The translations under genes were made by a program, and so were the position numbers. A DNA stretch of 64,000 bases from contig CM082590.2 of assembly GCA_040954595.2 (NCBI GenBank), positions 7,502,001 through 7,566,000 on the forward strand. Direction: 5' to 3'. Positions 47,355 through 59,870 of the stretch are shown one piece after another. The notes below the pieces were generated by a model. It did no database searches. It saw nothing but the letters and a program-made list of their open reading frames with translations, and was not told the origin of the DNA. Numbering within the stretch: the stretch's first letter is position 1; each line of letters opens with the position of its first letter. This DNA is from Balanoglossus misakiensis (lineage: Eukaryota > Hemichordata).

Positions 47355-50263
47355 ATGGCAGCCAAGCCAGGGGCCAGGGATATCACATCATCACAAGAAT
47401 CAGTAACAACCACAGAAGAGAGAAATTATGACAGATTTAACCGACTTGTGAACGTAGCCGGAGTAATGGTTCTTCGAAAAAAATTTGACGACATTCGTCC
47501 ATTGGAGCGACTTTCAAAAACCTTAAACGATAAAAAAGCTGACTTACAGGAATTGAAGATACTGACCAAAACGCAAATGAAAATACTCTACCCAGCTCAT
47601 GGGGATGTAACATCATCAGATTTTGACATTACCCTACTAATGGTGTTGATCAGAAACATCTGTGATTTACATCCACCAAAGGCAGGCTGGGACAATGAAC
47701 AGCCAGTCACCGATAAAAGTCCCGCGGCAGACATGGCCAGGATCAAATGGTACCGAAATAAAGTTAGCCATCCCGGTAGCAAAAAACGTAAAACAGCCTT
47801 ACCATGTACCATTAGTCAGGCAGACTTTGATAAATGGTGGGTTGATTTAAGGTCTGCATTAGATCGCCTTGGTGTCACTAAAGAGGCCAAAGAGGTCATT
47901 GATAAACTGGAAAAGGTGGGTGATAGAGAGGTAATAGAAGAAATGAAAAAAGTTGGAGAAGAAGTAAATCAAGAAAAGGTTGATGAATTGCATAAAGATA
48001 TAAGTCATCTGTCCTTGGAGTGTGACAGGAGGGAACAGCCAAGGGATACACCAGGTAGGATATTCAATATGTGGACATTGGGACTAACAAGTGTCCAGTG
48101 TTTTCTTATATTAAACAATACGAAGACTAAAATAGCTTAATTTCCTTCTAAAAAGAAAAACACCTTCGTCTATTATTGTCACAACTCAACCCACAGCATG
48201 GACTGTACATAAGTATCGATACTTCTAGAGTGTTATTATATGATTGGTACAGACCATAAAATAAATTAAGGATTGGTATTATTACTAAATCAGTTTATGA
48301 GATATAAAGCTTGATTAATTTAGCCTGTATGGAAAAAAGTGCAGACTCATTTTTCCTCAACTTGATCCCTTGGTCTTCGTGAGCATCATGAAATTGACTG
48401 CATTGGCTTTAAAACTCTATTTTCAGTAATATTTGTTATAATTTTTTCACTATTTGTTCAGTGTCTGTACTATTATTGCTTTTTTTTATATATATATTTT
48501 GTCTCTAGCTGCAGATGCTCTACCACAGACTACAAGTATTGCTGCATCGGTTCAAACACATGATCAGCCTTATGGTATCCAACCAACACCTAGCCTTCAG
48601 GATGGACCTGCACCATCCTGTGATGTTCGTCCACCCCAATCTCACCTACCGGTACAGCAGGCACCAACAAACCAGAACCCTCCCTGTCTGTTCAGTCCAG
48701 ATGATATCAACAGTTTGAGAGAGCTGGAGAATTTCACAGATAGTGACCTTAGAACACTGATGAAAGAATTACAGATGACTGATCAGGATATTGGCGAGGT
48801 AACAGTGCAGTGTACCTGAAACGTTCACTATCTGTAACATGACTTGTTGACTGTATTATATTTATCTTTATAAAGCTTAATTTTTGTAATTTTCTTTTTC
48901 CTCAGAATAAGTACTGTGTGTGGAGATTTATAGAATACTGGCAAAACATGGATTCCAGGTGCAGTGAAAGAAGATTAGTCCAAGCCATAGAGAAAAAACT
49001 GAAAAGGCAAGATGTTGGAGATAAGCTGAGAGAGCTCCTACCAGCAGGAACAGCAGGTAAAATTATAAAAGTAACCCGCCCACCTACAGGTTGGTATACG
49101 TCAGGGTTCTGCCTGAGGTTTACAGGTTATTAAAGGGGAAATCTGGTCTAGCTGGTTTCTACATAATTTCGTAGCTTCGAGGTCACTCTTTCAGACAAAA
49201 ACATATTTGCCATGTATAAGTTGCAGGATTTTTTACAAAAACAAGGGAAAGTTGGCAGAATTTCCAAAATCGCGTTTACTGTAAATTGAATCATGGGAAA
49301 AAAAGCGCCAGGACCAACTTCCGCCCACCTTGGTGTGGGTGATATCATTTTCCGATTGGTGTCACTGCGTCTCAAGCTAAGCGTATTTGCATATTTTTCA
49401 TGGGTTATAGCTCATGAAAACTGTCAACAGATGACAAATTCACTTTGCTCCTGATTGTTTATCAACTGGTGCAAAGTACAAACAATAGCTATGAGAAAAT
49501 TGGTGAAATACTAAATCAATGTCATTAACCTACCGGTATATGTATTCTCTCTCTCCCCCTCCCAGGTCCAAAGCATAGTGATGAAAATATGAGAATCAAG
49601 GACATGTCATACAAAGTCAGGCTTAAAATATGCACAGAATTGAGTGTCAAATCCCCAGATGGTAAGTGTCCAGCACAGTATATTTGGTCAGAAAATCTCA
49701 CTATGATGCATTTTTGATTTCAGGTTCTGTTTTTCAAATCATGTGACAAAAAGCGACCAATGCCAACATTCCCAACAGGTTGGGCCTTTAATTTGATTAT
49801 TTAAAAAAAAAATTGGTGTATATGTAAATGTTTATCTCCTAATGTGGAATACCAATCTAAATGCTGGTCTAGAGACTGCCGACGGTGTACAATGTAACTC
49901 CCAGCTAGTCTATGAATACACTTCACAGTCTACCTTCTTGTTCAGTCGTAGTCTTGGAACCAATATGCCACAACTATAGTCACACCATGCACAATGAGAT
50001 ATCAATTCTTAAAACAATCTGTAAGGATAAAAAGATTTCTCATTTCATTTGAAGATTTACACGACTGGAGAATAATTGCTGAGAAGCTTGATATTGGTAA
50101 TACACATCGCCGATTGTATGATCAGCAGCAGGCTGAGTCAGCAAGAGTATTAGCAATGGAAAAGGTTTTGTGTCACTGGGAGGTCAAAGACGGTTCCACT
50201 GTGGGAAGACTGTACGACGTGCTGGTGGAGTCAGAGATGCCAGTGATTGCTGATATGCTGTGA
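47355..50263 (+). CDS. HEPN (DZIP3-type) protein with two C-terminal death-fold domains
   Basis: Five exons join in frame to 481 residues: 47355-48054, 48509-48798, 48906-49056, 49566-49661, 50055-50263. Residues about 25-180 resemble the HEPN domain of DZIP3/hRUL138-like proteins, including MVLIRNICDL and the R-x4-H motif RNKVSH at 134-139 (the HEPN ribonuclease signature). A charged, probably coiled segment follows at 190-225, then a Pro/Gln-rich linker at 235-292. Residues about 297-376 (SPDDINSLRELENF... to LRELL) look like one death-type helical bundle. Residues about 388-478 look like a second, with LHDWRIIAEKLDI, VLCHWE and GRLYDVLVESEM typical of death domains. Such architectures occur in invertebrate innate-immunity and cell-death expansions. 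The exact role is unknown; the ligand and enzymatic activity are inference only. The ATG at 47,355 follows an apparent leader exon from about 47,219. A poly(A) signal is at 50,622. Confidence 0.85.
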
Positions 50264-50689
50264 TGATTCTGTTCAAGGTGATATACATGATTGAATACAC
50301 TACGTAATTGTTTGAAAATGGTGAAAAGAAAGAGGTTGTAAATTAATGCTTAATGTGTCCACCTCAAGTTGGAAGTCACAATATTAACTTACAAATGTCC
50401 TTGTGCTTCATGACTGTTCATCTCCAGTTGATTGAGAAAAAAACGTGATTAATTCAAAATTTCATTTTTAAAAATTGCTATATTAACTTTAAAATGTACA
50501 ATATCTATATATATTTTTTTAATAGAGATTGTAACAAATACAGCTCAATTTTATAATTTTATACTTCTGCATGTATCATGTAATGACCGAAATTTCTGTA
50601 TTTTTATGGCAATATTTAAATAATAAATGGAAGGGAAGATAAATGTAAAACATGTATTCATTTTTTCCCCAAAATTATGTTTTCCCTTT

Positions 50690-50990
50690 TCAAATAATGT
50701 GGTTGTTACTTTGTATTTCATTGAACATAATTTCAAACAATGTGGTTGTTATTTTGTATATCATTGAACATCATTTCAAACAATGTGGTTGTTACTTTGT
50801 ATTACATTGTACATCATTTCAAACAATGTGGTTGTTACATTGTATTACACTGTACATAATTTCAAACAATGTGGTTGTTACTTTGTATTAAATTGTACAT
50901 CATTTCAAACAATGTGGTTGTTACTTTGTATATCATTGAACATCATTTCAAACAATGTGGTTGTTACTTTGTATTTCATTGTAGATCCAA
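50690..50990. repeat. 43-bp tandem array, 7 units
   Basis: TGTGGTTGTTACTTTGTAT recurs at exactly 43-base spacing (50,741, 50,784, 50,827, 50,870, 50,913, 50,956). The unit is the reverse complement of the array at 15,485-15,740. Confidence 0.95.
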
Positions 50991-51154
50991 GATAAAAATG
51001 TTAATTTCTGTACTAGGTCCTGTAAAGGCTTGAACTACTGCTTAATAAAGTTCTAGTACCAGGTGTACTGATCGGATATTAAAGAGTGTCTGGTATTTAA
51101 TACATGTACATGAAAATCCCCCTATCCCACTTCCCAAATGATCCGTTTGTAGAA

Positions 51155-51310
51155 TAAGGGGAGAACCATTTGATTTTTAGGGGAGGGGTGAAGGATTTGG
51201 GTATGTCAGAAATTGTTTCAGCCACTGTTCTCTCATTTTTTTTCTTACCACCAAACCATCTGCCAACAATTTTTCTTCATCTTAAACTCATTCATCAACC
51301 TCCAACTTTA
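51155..51310. mobile_element. MITE family H, partial
   Basis: AAGGGGAGAACCATTTGATT then GGGGAGGGGTGAAGGATTTG matches the left half of 53,042-53,260. The right terminus is missing. Confidence 0.6.
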
Positions 51311-51989
51311 TACCTGATGGGGAAATAACTTTTTTACATGGAGAAATGACGCTGTTGCTATACTTGGATGTAGCGCCTTCAACGACAAGAAACTCAAAAC
51401 TGTTCAGAACAAAAAATAAGTATTTTGACGTCGATTGGGGCGCTATACAATGGTCGAGTGTCGGCCCAGACAGTCTTCGAAACTGGCTTATATTTATACC
51501 AAGTGCATAAAAATTTGCAAATTTCGAGTTGTAAGGTGTGTGGAACGATAAGAATTTATCTTGTAGGAGTTTGCACTCTGCTTTACAGAAAAGGCTTTCC
51601 CGTAAAAATGACGTCACAGCTAAACATTAGGTTGCCCTGTATCGAGTCAGGTGACCGATACAAATAGTAGGAGGTTTGTCATTGGCTTCACCCAGACCCG
51701 GACAATTGATTCGACGTTTATCTTGCGAGGAATTACAATAAATATTAAGGAAAAGAGATGATTTAAAACACCTCTAGGGAGTGTGTGTTTTAATTTCGAG
51801 GTCGTTCATGGGAGCTTGTAGTGCCAGACGTGTTAAGAGGTGTCTCACAAGACAATTAAGACTTGACCAATCAGCGGCCGTGTTACATCCCGCGATGAGC
51901 CAGAATTCGCCTCCATGTTTTTATTTTCATTGTGAAATTTCCTATGTCGGGTTTTTTAGATAAATTTTTGTGCGGATCTACCCGTCAAG

Positions 51990-54900
51990 ATGATGAACGG
52001 TAGCGCCCGTAGCAAAAGTGAGGTATGTACTATCATTACGATTGAGTTATTTCAATTCCAGGGTGGGTGGAAGGGCAGAAAAATGACTGGTTTGTGAACC
52101 ATGTCTGTGTCGCAACACAATAACATACATCGAAATTGTCTCCTGAAACTAACAAGACAAGGGTCTGCTTTGAGAGCGATCGTCGCTACAAATATAATCG
52201 CATAGCTTTTATTTTATCTCACATGAATCAAGACATGTCGTCCGTGTTGGTAGAATTTAAGAAACTGGAATCCGTGTCGTGGATTTCTCGCTGGAGACGA
52301 TTGTCTGGCGACCTCGCGTCGTGGCCCTGTGTTTGTTTGGGTACTTTTAATTTACACTCAGTTTTTCAGCTGTGTGTCTATTGTTCTATTGTTCTCCGCT
52401 AAACATTAAACACTACCATTTTACCCTCCGCCTTTCTTTCAGGTTTTTAGTTTCGGAGACGATGAGGCGTTAATAAATAAGAAATTACCGAAAGAGCTGA
52501 CACTACGGTAAGTCCCGTCTACAAAAAAAAGTAATTGTCTGATATCGTTTTGTGCTATCGCAAAAGTTCATGAACTGTTGGCTGGTTGACCCCAATCAGC
52601 TGCAAGTTTTGGATAGCAGCCATATTGGTCCCAGTCTGGTCACAATTCCCATAAAAATACAAGGGACTACTTTCATCTTCTCGTTTCTTCGCTGCAGGAT
52701 ATTCTCGTACCTGGATGTCGTCAGCCTCTGCAGGTGTGCCCAGGTATCCAAGGTAAGTTTTCTTGGTTCCCATGACAACAGGCAAGGGATGCCAGGGGTG
52801 GTTGTCATGGAAACAGCCAAGTGGTATGCAGTGACAATGATAACATGAAATAAATTTGTTAAGAAGTGTTATTTTTAAATTTTTAAAAGTATATATCCTG
52901 ATACATGTATTTCCTTATGAAATATAATATTTCCTTTTAATATCTGTGGGATATTGATGTGTTTCGTTCGATAATGTACATTAAAATAGGTCAGAATTTT
53001 TAATAAGAAAACGTGGTCTGTGAAATTGAAAAGTATTGAGCTAAGGGGAGAACCATTTGAATTGGGGGGGGGGGTCTTGGATGGAGGATTTTTGAAGAAG
53101 AAAATGTTGACAGAATTGTATGGATGAAAAAAAAAATTTCAGCAGTGCCTTGTGAAAACTGTAGGACTGACAATAGAAAACTGTAATCGTAGCTGAAAAA
53201 GAATTTGCTGATATACCCAAATCCTCAACCCCCCAGAAATTAAATGGTTCTCCCCTAATCATCTCACACCCAGAAGGCCTTGAAACTTTCGACCTCCTGG
53301 CAGATCACAGTGTTAGCTTAAACAACTTCCGGTAATTTTCAGTGACCTTGACGCCAGGGCTAAATACTTTTCATTGAACGGAGAGGCATTGTGTTGTCAT
53401 GACCTTGTCACAGCTGGCTTTGGAATTTAGAGTTGAACTTACGTTTGTAGTCAGTACAGATTAGAGCTAAGCTTCCAACAGTAGTCTTTTTAGACATGGT
53501 AAAACTTACAGCATTTCAGGGTTGGTATTTGTGTGTTACAGACAACGAGGCCATATGGTTTCAGTCTGTGTGTGTCAAAATGCTCCAAATTAAAGGGACA
53601 AAGTCTCTCTCTCCTTGTCCTTTGTCCATTAATTATGTTTGATACAAGACCCCATTTACGTTATTCTACATGGGGATATATAGTGAATCAACGTTCAACC
53701 ACACACAACTTCCATCCCACTTGTAGACATGAAAGTGAAAATCTTGCCAAAATGAATAATCTGTGTTTACCATTTATTCATTTTGGCGGGATTTTTACTC
53801 TCATATCCTACAAACGGGATGGAAGTTGTGTGTCATTGAATGCAAATACACGCTAAAAATCATTTAAAAGGTCCTTGAATTTTCAATGACGATTTAATAA
53901 ACCCTTTGTACTGGAACCACGTAGGTAATAATTTCATGACCACCATATTCTTTGCAGCTGCGAGATATTAAAAATAATTGATGACATAATTTATGATAAA
54001 TGTCTAATATTGTGTGATAAGGGAATTAACATGTTAGTTTTGTATGCAAAGTGACAGAATTTCTTTTTTCGGAAATATGGTGGTAGTGTATACATATTAA
54101 AATCATGTGATATTGCAATCACTATAGCTACAGATGGTCACTTTTTATAGTTAATGTCGATTGATTAGGAAAAGCTAAACAGAGAAGGTATTTCAAAATG
54201 AATAATCAGTTTCTACCATTTATTCATTTTGGCGAGTTTTTCACTCTCGTGTCTACAAGCGGGATGGAAATTGTGTGTGGTTGAACGTTGATTCACTATA
54301 TATCCACATGCAGAATAACATAAACAGTGTCTTGTATCAAACATAATTAATTGATAAAGGGCAGCGAGAGAGAGACTTTGTCCCTTTAATTATAGCCTCC
54401 AAATGTTCAGAGCTAAATATACAATACACAACTGTTCATATGTAATCCTTAACATAAGGATGATGCGTTATCACACATCTGCCCAGCTGTCCAGTATGGG
54501 TGTGGTAATATAACATGGCTATATTTGATCATCCAAATTTCTCTTACTTTTAGCGGTTTAAAGGTATACGGTCACCTATGCAAATTTAGCCACAGTTACC
54601 ATGGCAAATTGGGATCTAGCCAATCGCTGATATTCAGTGGGTGGCACACGCGTAAAAAAGAGCGCCATCATATGTTCTTTAGAACGCTCAAATACGCCAT
54701 TTCAGCCATATATGGGCGTATGTAAATTGGAGGTGACCGTATACCTTTAACGTAACCCTAGCCATATATCTATTTTTAGACTGCCCCAGTGACCAGAATT
54801 CTCCTTCATTGAATGCCAGGCCCCTAGATGACCTCATATGACCTTTCAGTTCGCGTCAGATAGACACAATGTAGTGTTCTCACCAGGAGTTTCTGATATA

Positions 54901-57900
54901 GTATCAGATAATTTGCATAACAGTATTATCAGTTGTTATGATAATGAGTTTCTATTGTTTTCTCTCTTTTGTCTCATAGGGTTGGAATATCCTAGCATTG
55001 GATGGAAGTAATTGGCAGAGAATAGATTTGTTTGATTTTCAGACAGATATTGAGGTAAGGCTGTGAGTTTCTACACTAATATGGGGGTCACACAGGGACT
55101 ATTAAGACGTTGCTGAAACGTCTCAGATCAGATACCATCTTAAAAAACCATGTGTAGGCAGTGTATAGTGGTTCTGAAACGTCTCAGATCTGAGACGGCT
55201 TTGCCGGCCAGACCTGATCCGGTGTAAGGATTAACATCTCTCCGCAACCCATTGTCTATGGGGACGAGCCTCAGCGCCTATACATAAACTTTGCGTGTGT
55301 GGACACAACGCGACTCAAAGGATTAATGCTCTGTGTTTACCATAGGCAAATAGCGTCTGAACCGGGTAATAGATTTATGTACAAATAAATAAATAGGCTC
55401 TAGTTTATCATTATGTCTAATAATATTCTGTTTTCAATCTTGATTTCTTGCCAGGGTCCAGTTGTAGAAAATATATCCAAACGATGTGGAGGATTTCTGA
55501 AGCAGCTAAGTCTGAGGGGTTGCCAAAGTGTGACAGACAGTGCATTAAGGTGAGGGCTTATTTGTGTGTGGTAATTTTCAACATATATCAGTTAGATATA
55601 TGGGACAAAGTTAGGGACAAAGTCTCTCTCACACTGCCGTTTGTCCATTAATTATGTTTGATACAAGACAGTGATTATGTTATTCTACATGTGGATATAT
55701 AGTGAATCAACGTTCGACCACACACAACTTCCATCCCGTTTGTACGATATAAGAGTAAAAATCTCACCAAAATGAATAAATGGTAAAGACTGATTATTCA
55801 TTTTGGTGAGTTTTTCACTCTAGTGTCTACAAGTGGGATGGAAGTTGTGTGTGGTCGAACTTGATTCACTATATATCCACATGTAGAATAACATAAACGG
55901 TGTCTTGTATCAAACATAATTAATGGAAAAAGGGCAGCGAGAGAGAGACTTTGTCCCTTTAATTATATTTTCAAGACTTATTTATTTTGATGTTTTTTCT
56001 CCACAGGACATTTGCTCAAAATTGTAGGAATATAGAAGAGTTAATTTTATACGACTGTAAGAAGATTACAGACGCCACAGCAATCAGTGTCAGCAAATAT
56101 GCGCCCAAATTGCACAAAATAGACGTTGGATCGTGCCAACAAATTACAGACAATGCATTGAAAGCTTTAAGGTAAGGCACCCCTGCGGCTGAATGGTGTG
56201 GTCCAGGGCTATTTGGTAAGACACCCCTGCAGCTAAATGGTGCGATCCAGGGCTATATCCACCCTCTGTCCAGGGTACACCGCACAAGACCGGTTTTGCC
56301 GAGCTCTGCACCAGTCATGTGACTGTGACAAGGAATCTGATTGGTGCAGATACAAGATAGTCGCCATTTTGAAATCCATTTTCCAGCAAAACTGAACTTT
56401 TTCTACATCAAAATTTTGAATTCTGACCTCCACACGTACACACCCCCAGAAATACCAGGATGTAAAGGTCATCAAGGGGTCATAGAAATAACTAGTTTCC
56501 CTTCTCTGTTGAATAAAGACCTCTCTCTCTCGTGTGTTCCGACCTACAGTGAAGGTTGCCCAAATTTGCAACATTTGACGGTGTCTTGGTGCGACCAGAT
56601 CTCCGATAATGGTATTGAAGCCTTGAGCCGCGGTTGCCCGAAACTAAAAGTACTTATTGCAAAGGGATGTGCATTGGTGAGTATTCACCCTTTCACCACC
56701 ATGGTTTGGTCCAAATCTATTGTTTTCTATGGTAAAGTTGGACCTCTAAAGAGGGAAGTGGGGGTGTGAGGGTTAATTGTTTTAAAAGTACTTATTGCAA
56801 AGGGGTGTGTATTGAGAATTTTAAGAACCTCCTGTTTGCGAAAGCTCGATTCAGATTTGGTTTGAAGATTTTGATGTGTGTGATACTGTCTCATTTAGCG
56901 ACTTATAGACATGTTTATTATGTGATTTTGAATGAGAAAAAATTGAAATATTGGTCTCACTGTACAAATGTGATCTTGATTGAAGCGTTTATTAATTTTC
57001 GTTCTACTGTTGTGTCGTTGTTTTGCAGGTGACTGACGAGTCATTGCTTCATATAGGTGCAAATAGTACTGAACTACAGACACTCAATTTACATAGCTGC
57101 TCTGTAAGTATCCTAGTTTCTGGTCGTTTTTCTCCCATTTTCGTGTACCAAAGGCAAATCTTTCTGGAATAGATCATTTTCTTCTCATTGCGAGATCTTG
57201 CATAACTTTTTTGATAATCGTAGTTTGCATGAAACTAGAATAGTTGTAGATTTTAACAAAAATTGTATTTTTTTTTACATCAAACACAGTAGGCCTTGCG
57301 TTGTTTGATCTAGCGCCTACGGCATATCATGACCACATAGTAGCGCTTTTTATTGTGTGACACCAAGTAAAAATCTATATTAAAGGTGCACAGTCACCTA
57401 TGCAAATCTAGCCATAATTACCAAAGGAAGTTGACATCCAACCAATCATAGATTTTTGCGGGGATGGCCATGTGAAAAAAGTACCATCAAGCATTCATTC
57501 GAAGACTCGGACGTACCCTTTAAACCATATATGGGCTTATGTAAATTAAGGTTGATTGTATACCTTTAATGTGCTTCTTGTTTCTTCAGTTAATGACAGA
57601 TGAAGGGATCCAGCACTTACAGCAAGGCTGTCATCAACTAGGTAATTTATGCCTGTCAGGGTGTACTCATCTGACAGACCAGTCTCTTATAGCGCTTGCA
57701 AATGGGTGCCATGAACTCAGGTAAGCCATCCGTCGTCTGTCAAAAATTTGGCTCAAAATTTTCTAATTTTTATTCATTTTTTCTCATTTTTTGCCTCAAT
57801 TTTGGACCAAATGTTCATAAGTTTGCATTGTCCGCAAGTTTTTATCAAATTAAAAAAAAAATAGTGGAAAAGTTTAGGGAATTTTGTTTGTGAAAGATCA

Positions 57901-59870
57901 CCTGGACTGTACCAAAAGCAGTTACAAGGTGGGGGTTGTCACTAACTTTTTTCTCTCTCTCCACATAGAACATTAGAAGTTGCCAGTTGTTCACAATTTA
58001 CAGACAATGGATTCCAAGCATTAGCAAGGGTATGTGTTTGGTTTTCACAAATGTACGTCACAACATCATGGCATTTGAGAATCAGGGGAGGTATACCTGT
58101 GGTCGGTGTGAGGAGGGGGAGGAGGTGGTAGAGATTACTGAGGGACAGTTGTTCACTCTGAGGGGAGAAGGAAGATGTACAGACAGAGAGTCGGACAGAC
58201 AGACAGACATAAAAATTTTTGGGGGGTCAGGTTTTCAAAATGGTGGTTTCCTGTAGCTGAATGTTTCAGGTCACATGATCATACACAGATTAGCAAAGAA
58301 GATAAATGTTGTATCAAAATAGGAATGATCTTTATATTTGAGTGTGAAGCTTTTATCCTATAACCACTTCATATTTCTTCGATAGTAAATAATTGTTCTG
58401 TCTCTTTTTTTTTGTACAGAATTGTCACAAACTAGAAAGAATGGACCTTGAAGAATGTGTCCTTGTAAGTAATCAACATCTTACATATGTTGACCTACTC
58501 ACACAACTGTCTATTGTATTAATTAGTTAGTTAATTAGTTAATTAATTACTTAATTACTGGATGATGATGGGACTAAGAAAACCCAGTGTTTTAATATTT
58601 TTCCATTTTTCCCAACAGATTACAGATTCAACGCTAGCCCATTTAGCCATAGGCTGTCCAGTTTTACAAAAACTTGTAAGTAACCTCCACATTCCATGAT
58701 TCAAACATTCCATTTTCCCAAATTATGTACTTGAAAAAAATTCTGTTGAACAGTAGATTAGGCTGTGAAAAACTCGCCACAATGAATAATCGGTCTCTAC
58801 CATTTATTTTATTTTGGCGAGATTTTTACTCTCATATCCTACAAGTCAGATGGAAGTTGTGTGTTGTTGAACGTTGATTCACTATATATCTACGTGTAGA
58901 ATGACATAAATGGTGTCTTGTATCAAACATAATGAATGGTAAAAAGGGCAGTGAGAGAGAGACTTTGTCCCATTAATTGCCAATATTTTGGCAAGGGTTT
59001 TCCTACCTTACTATTGTACTGTGTATTTCAACAGAGCTTGTCGCACTGTGAGCTGATCACAGACGAAGGCATTCGTCATCTAGGAACCAGTGCATGCGCC
59101 ACAGAACACCTGCAAGTCATCGAGTTGGATAACTGCCCACTAATTACAGACGCCTCCTTGGAACACCTCATGGGGTGCCAGTGTTTACAGAGAATTGAAC
59201 TTTACGACTGTCAACTTATTACCAGAGCTGGGATCAGGAGACTGAGGGTGAGTTCTACCTGTTGTGGGACCTGATGTGGTTTGATCCTGTGTGCTGTACC
59301 TGTGATGGGTTGGTTCTTTTCACTTTGTTTATGGGGGGTGAAGGAGTGTTCATGTGTCATGGAAGACTGAGGGTGAGTTCTACCTGTTGTCGGACCTGAT
59401 GTGGTTTAATCCTGTGTGCTGTACCTATGATGGGTTGGTTCACTTTGTTTATGGGGGTGAAGGGGTGTTCAATGTGTAATTGGAAACTGAGGGTGAATTC
59501 TACCTGTTATCTGACCTATATCATTGTGATACATTGATGAATGGGTTTGACTTGCACCATTCATGAATATTAATGAGTATGAATATTAATGAGTATGAAT
59601 ATTAATGAGCATGAATATTAAACACAGTTTTCAAATTAATTTAAGTTTCCCTATTCATTCTTACATAATTATAGTGTTCAACCTACTTTGCAACATTTAA
59701 AAACAATCTTCTCTTTCCATGCACGATTTTCGTCTAACTCTCGTTTCAATTTTTCGTTTCAGACCCAGTTGCCAGACATCAAAGTACACGCCTACTTCGC
59801 GCCCGTGACGCCCCCTCCGTCCGTCGGTGGGGGTCGCCAGCGATACTGTCGGTGCTGTGCTATCCTGTAA
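51990..59870 (+). CDS. FBXL20: F-box/LRR protein of the FBXL20/FBXL2 type
   Basis: Fourteen exons join in frame to 434 residues (human FBXL20: 436): 51990-52022, 52443-52507, 52698-52752, 54980-55054, 55455-55549, 56007-56171, 56550-56676, 57029-57103, 57590-57720, 57969-58029, 58420-58464, 58619-58675, 59035-59247, 59763-59870. The F-box spans about 26-67 (INKKLPKELTLRIFSYLDVV, then LCRCAQVSKGWNILALDGSN). It is followed by amino-terminal-type LRRs of the C..ITD.....L pattern to about 400, and a conserved tail with VHAYFAPVTPPPSVGG. The protein ends C-A-I-L, a CaaX box predicting geranylgeranylation. It would be the substrate-binding subunit of an SCF ubiquitin ligase on membranes; FBXL20 is linked to synaptic vesicle release (RIM1) and Vps34. 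It is probably the single pre-duplication orthologue of FBXL2 and FBXL20. Exons follow repeat boundaries. A poly(A) hexamer AATAAA overlaps the last base of the stop codon (59,870-59,875); a longer 3' end is possible. Confidence 0.96.
53042..53260. mobile_element. MITE family H, complete, FBXL20 intron 3
   Basis: AAGGGGAGAACCATTTGAAT at the left and AAATGGTTCTCCCCTAA at the right are inverted repeats, with G-run and C-run blocks just inside. Confidence 0.85.
53590..53835. mobile_element. MITE family B, left part
   Basis: TTAAAGGGACAAAGTCTCTC to GATGGAAGTTGTGTGTCATT. It stops abruptly before the right end. Confidence 0.85.
54192..54388. mobile_element. MITE family B, right part
   Basis: ATTTCAAAATGAATAATCAG through GAGAGACTTTGTCCCTTTAA. 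With 53,590-53,835 it could be one element split by about 360 bases, or two separate remnants. Confidence 0.8.
54558..54750. mobile_element. MITE family F, complete, TTAA-flanked
   Basis: TTAAAGGTATACGGTCACCT at the left and AGGTGACCGTATACCTTTAA at the right are perfect inverted repeats. The interior includes GCAAATTTAGCCACAGTTAC and CATATATGGGCG. It lies in FBXL20 intron 3. Confidence 0.92.
55600..55962. mobile_element. MITE family B, near-complete, FBXL20 intron 5
   Basis: GGGACAAAGTTAGGGACAAA shows a local duplication at the left terminus. The right end is GAGAGACTTTGTCCCTTTAA. Confidence 0.88.
56171..56258. repeat. 44-bp tandem duplication including the exon 6 donor
   Basis: GGTAAGGCACCCCTGCGGCT at 56,171 (real donor) recurs as GGTAAGACACCCCTGCAGCT at 56,215, and both copies end in CAGGGCTAT. 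The second copy retains GTAAGA. Confidence 0.93.
56646..56816. repeat. Exon 7 end duplicated on both sides of a family A MITE
   Basis: AAAAGTACTTATTGCAAAGG, at the 3' end of exon 7 (56,646), recurs at 56,784. The following GATGTGCATTGGTGAG has become GGTGTGTATTGAG, removing the donor. The intervening 90 bases are a family A MITE. Confidence 0.93.
56683..56775. mobile_element. MITE family A, FBXL20 intron 7
   Basis: TTCACCCTTTCACCACCATG at the left (TTAA changed to TTCA) and GGTGTGAGGGTTAA at the right. It starts six bases after the exon 7 donor. Confidence 0.85.
57380..57569. mobile_element. MITE family F, FBXL20 intron 8
   Basis: TTAAAGGTGCACAGTCACCT and GATTGTATACCTTTAA are the ends. The right end lies only 20 bases before the exon 9 acceptor, so the element forms part of the branch-point region. 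Confidence 0.85.
58765..58977. mobile_element. MITE family B, right part, FBXL20 intron 12
   Basis: AAAACTCGCCACAATGAATA to GAGAGACTTTGTCCCATTAA. Confidence 0.8.
59239..59530. repeat. About 120-125-bp tandem repeat, three copies, including the exon 13 donor
   Basis: AGACTGAGGGTGAGTTCTAC begins at 59,239 (end of exon 13 and real donor at 59,248) and again at 59,364. A diverged third copy, AAACTGAGGGTGAATTCTAC, is at 59,484. Copy 2 keeps an intact donor at 59,373. Confidence 0.94.

Larger units (their letters stand above)
50264..51989. other. HEPN gene 3' region and FBXL20-like promoter region
   Basis: AATAAA at 50,622 (and again at 51,042) may end the HEPN gene. A 43-bp array fills 50,690-50,990. 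Near the next gene, ACCAATCAGCGGCCG at about 51,866 is a CCAAT box about 120 bases upstream of the FBXL20-like start, in a likely promoter. Confidence 0.5.
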
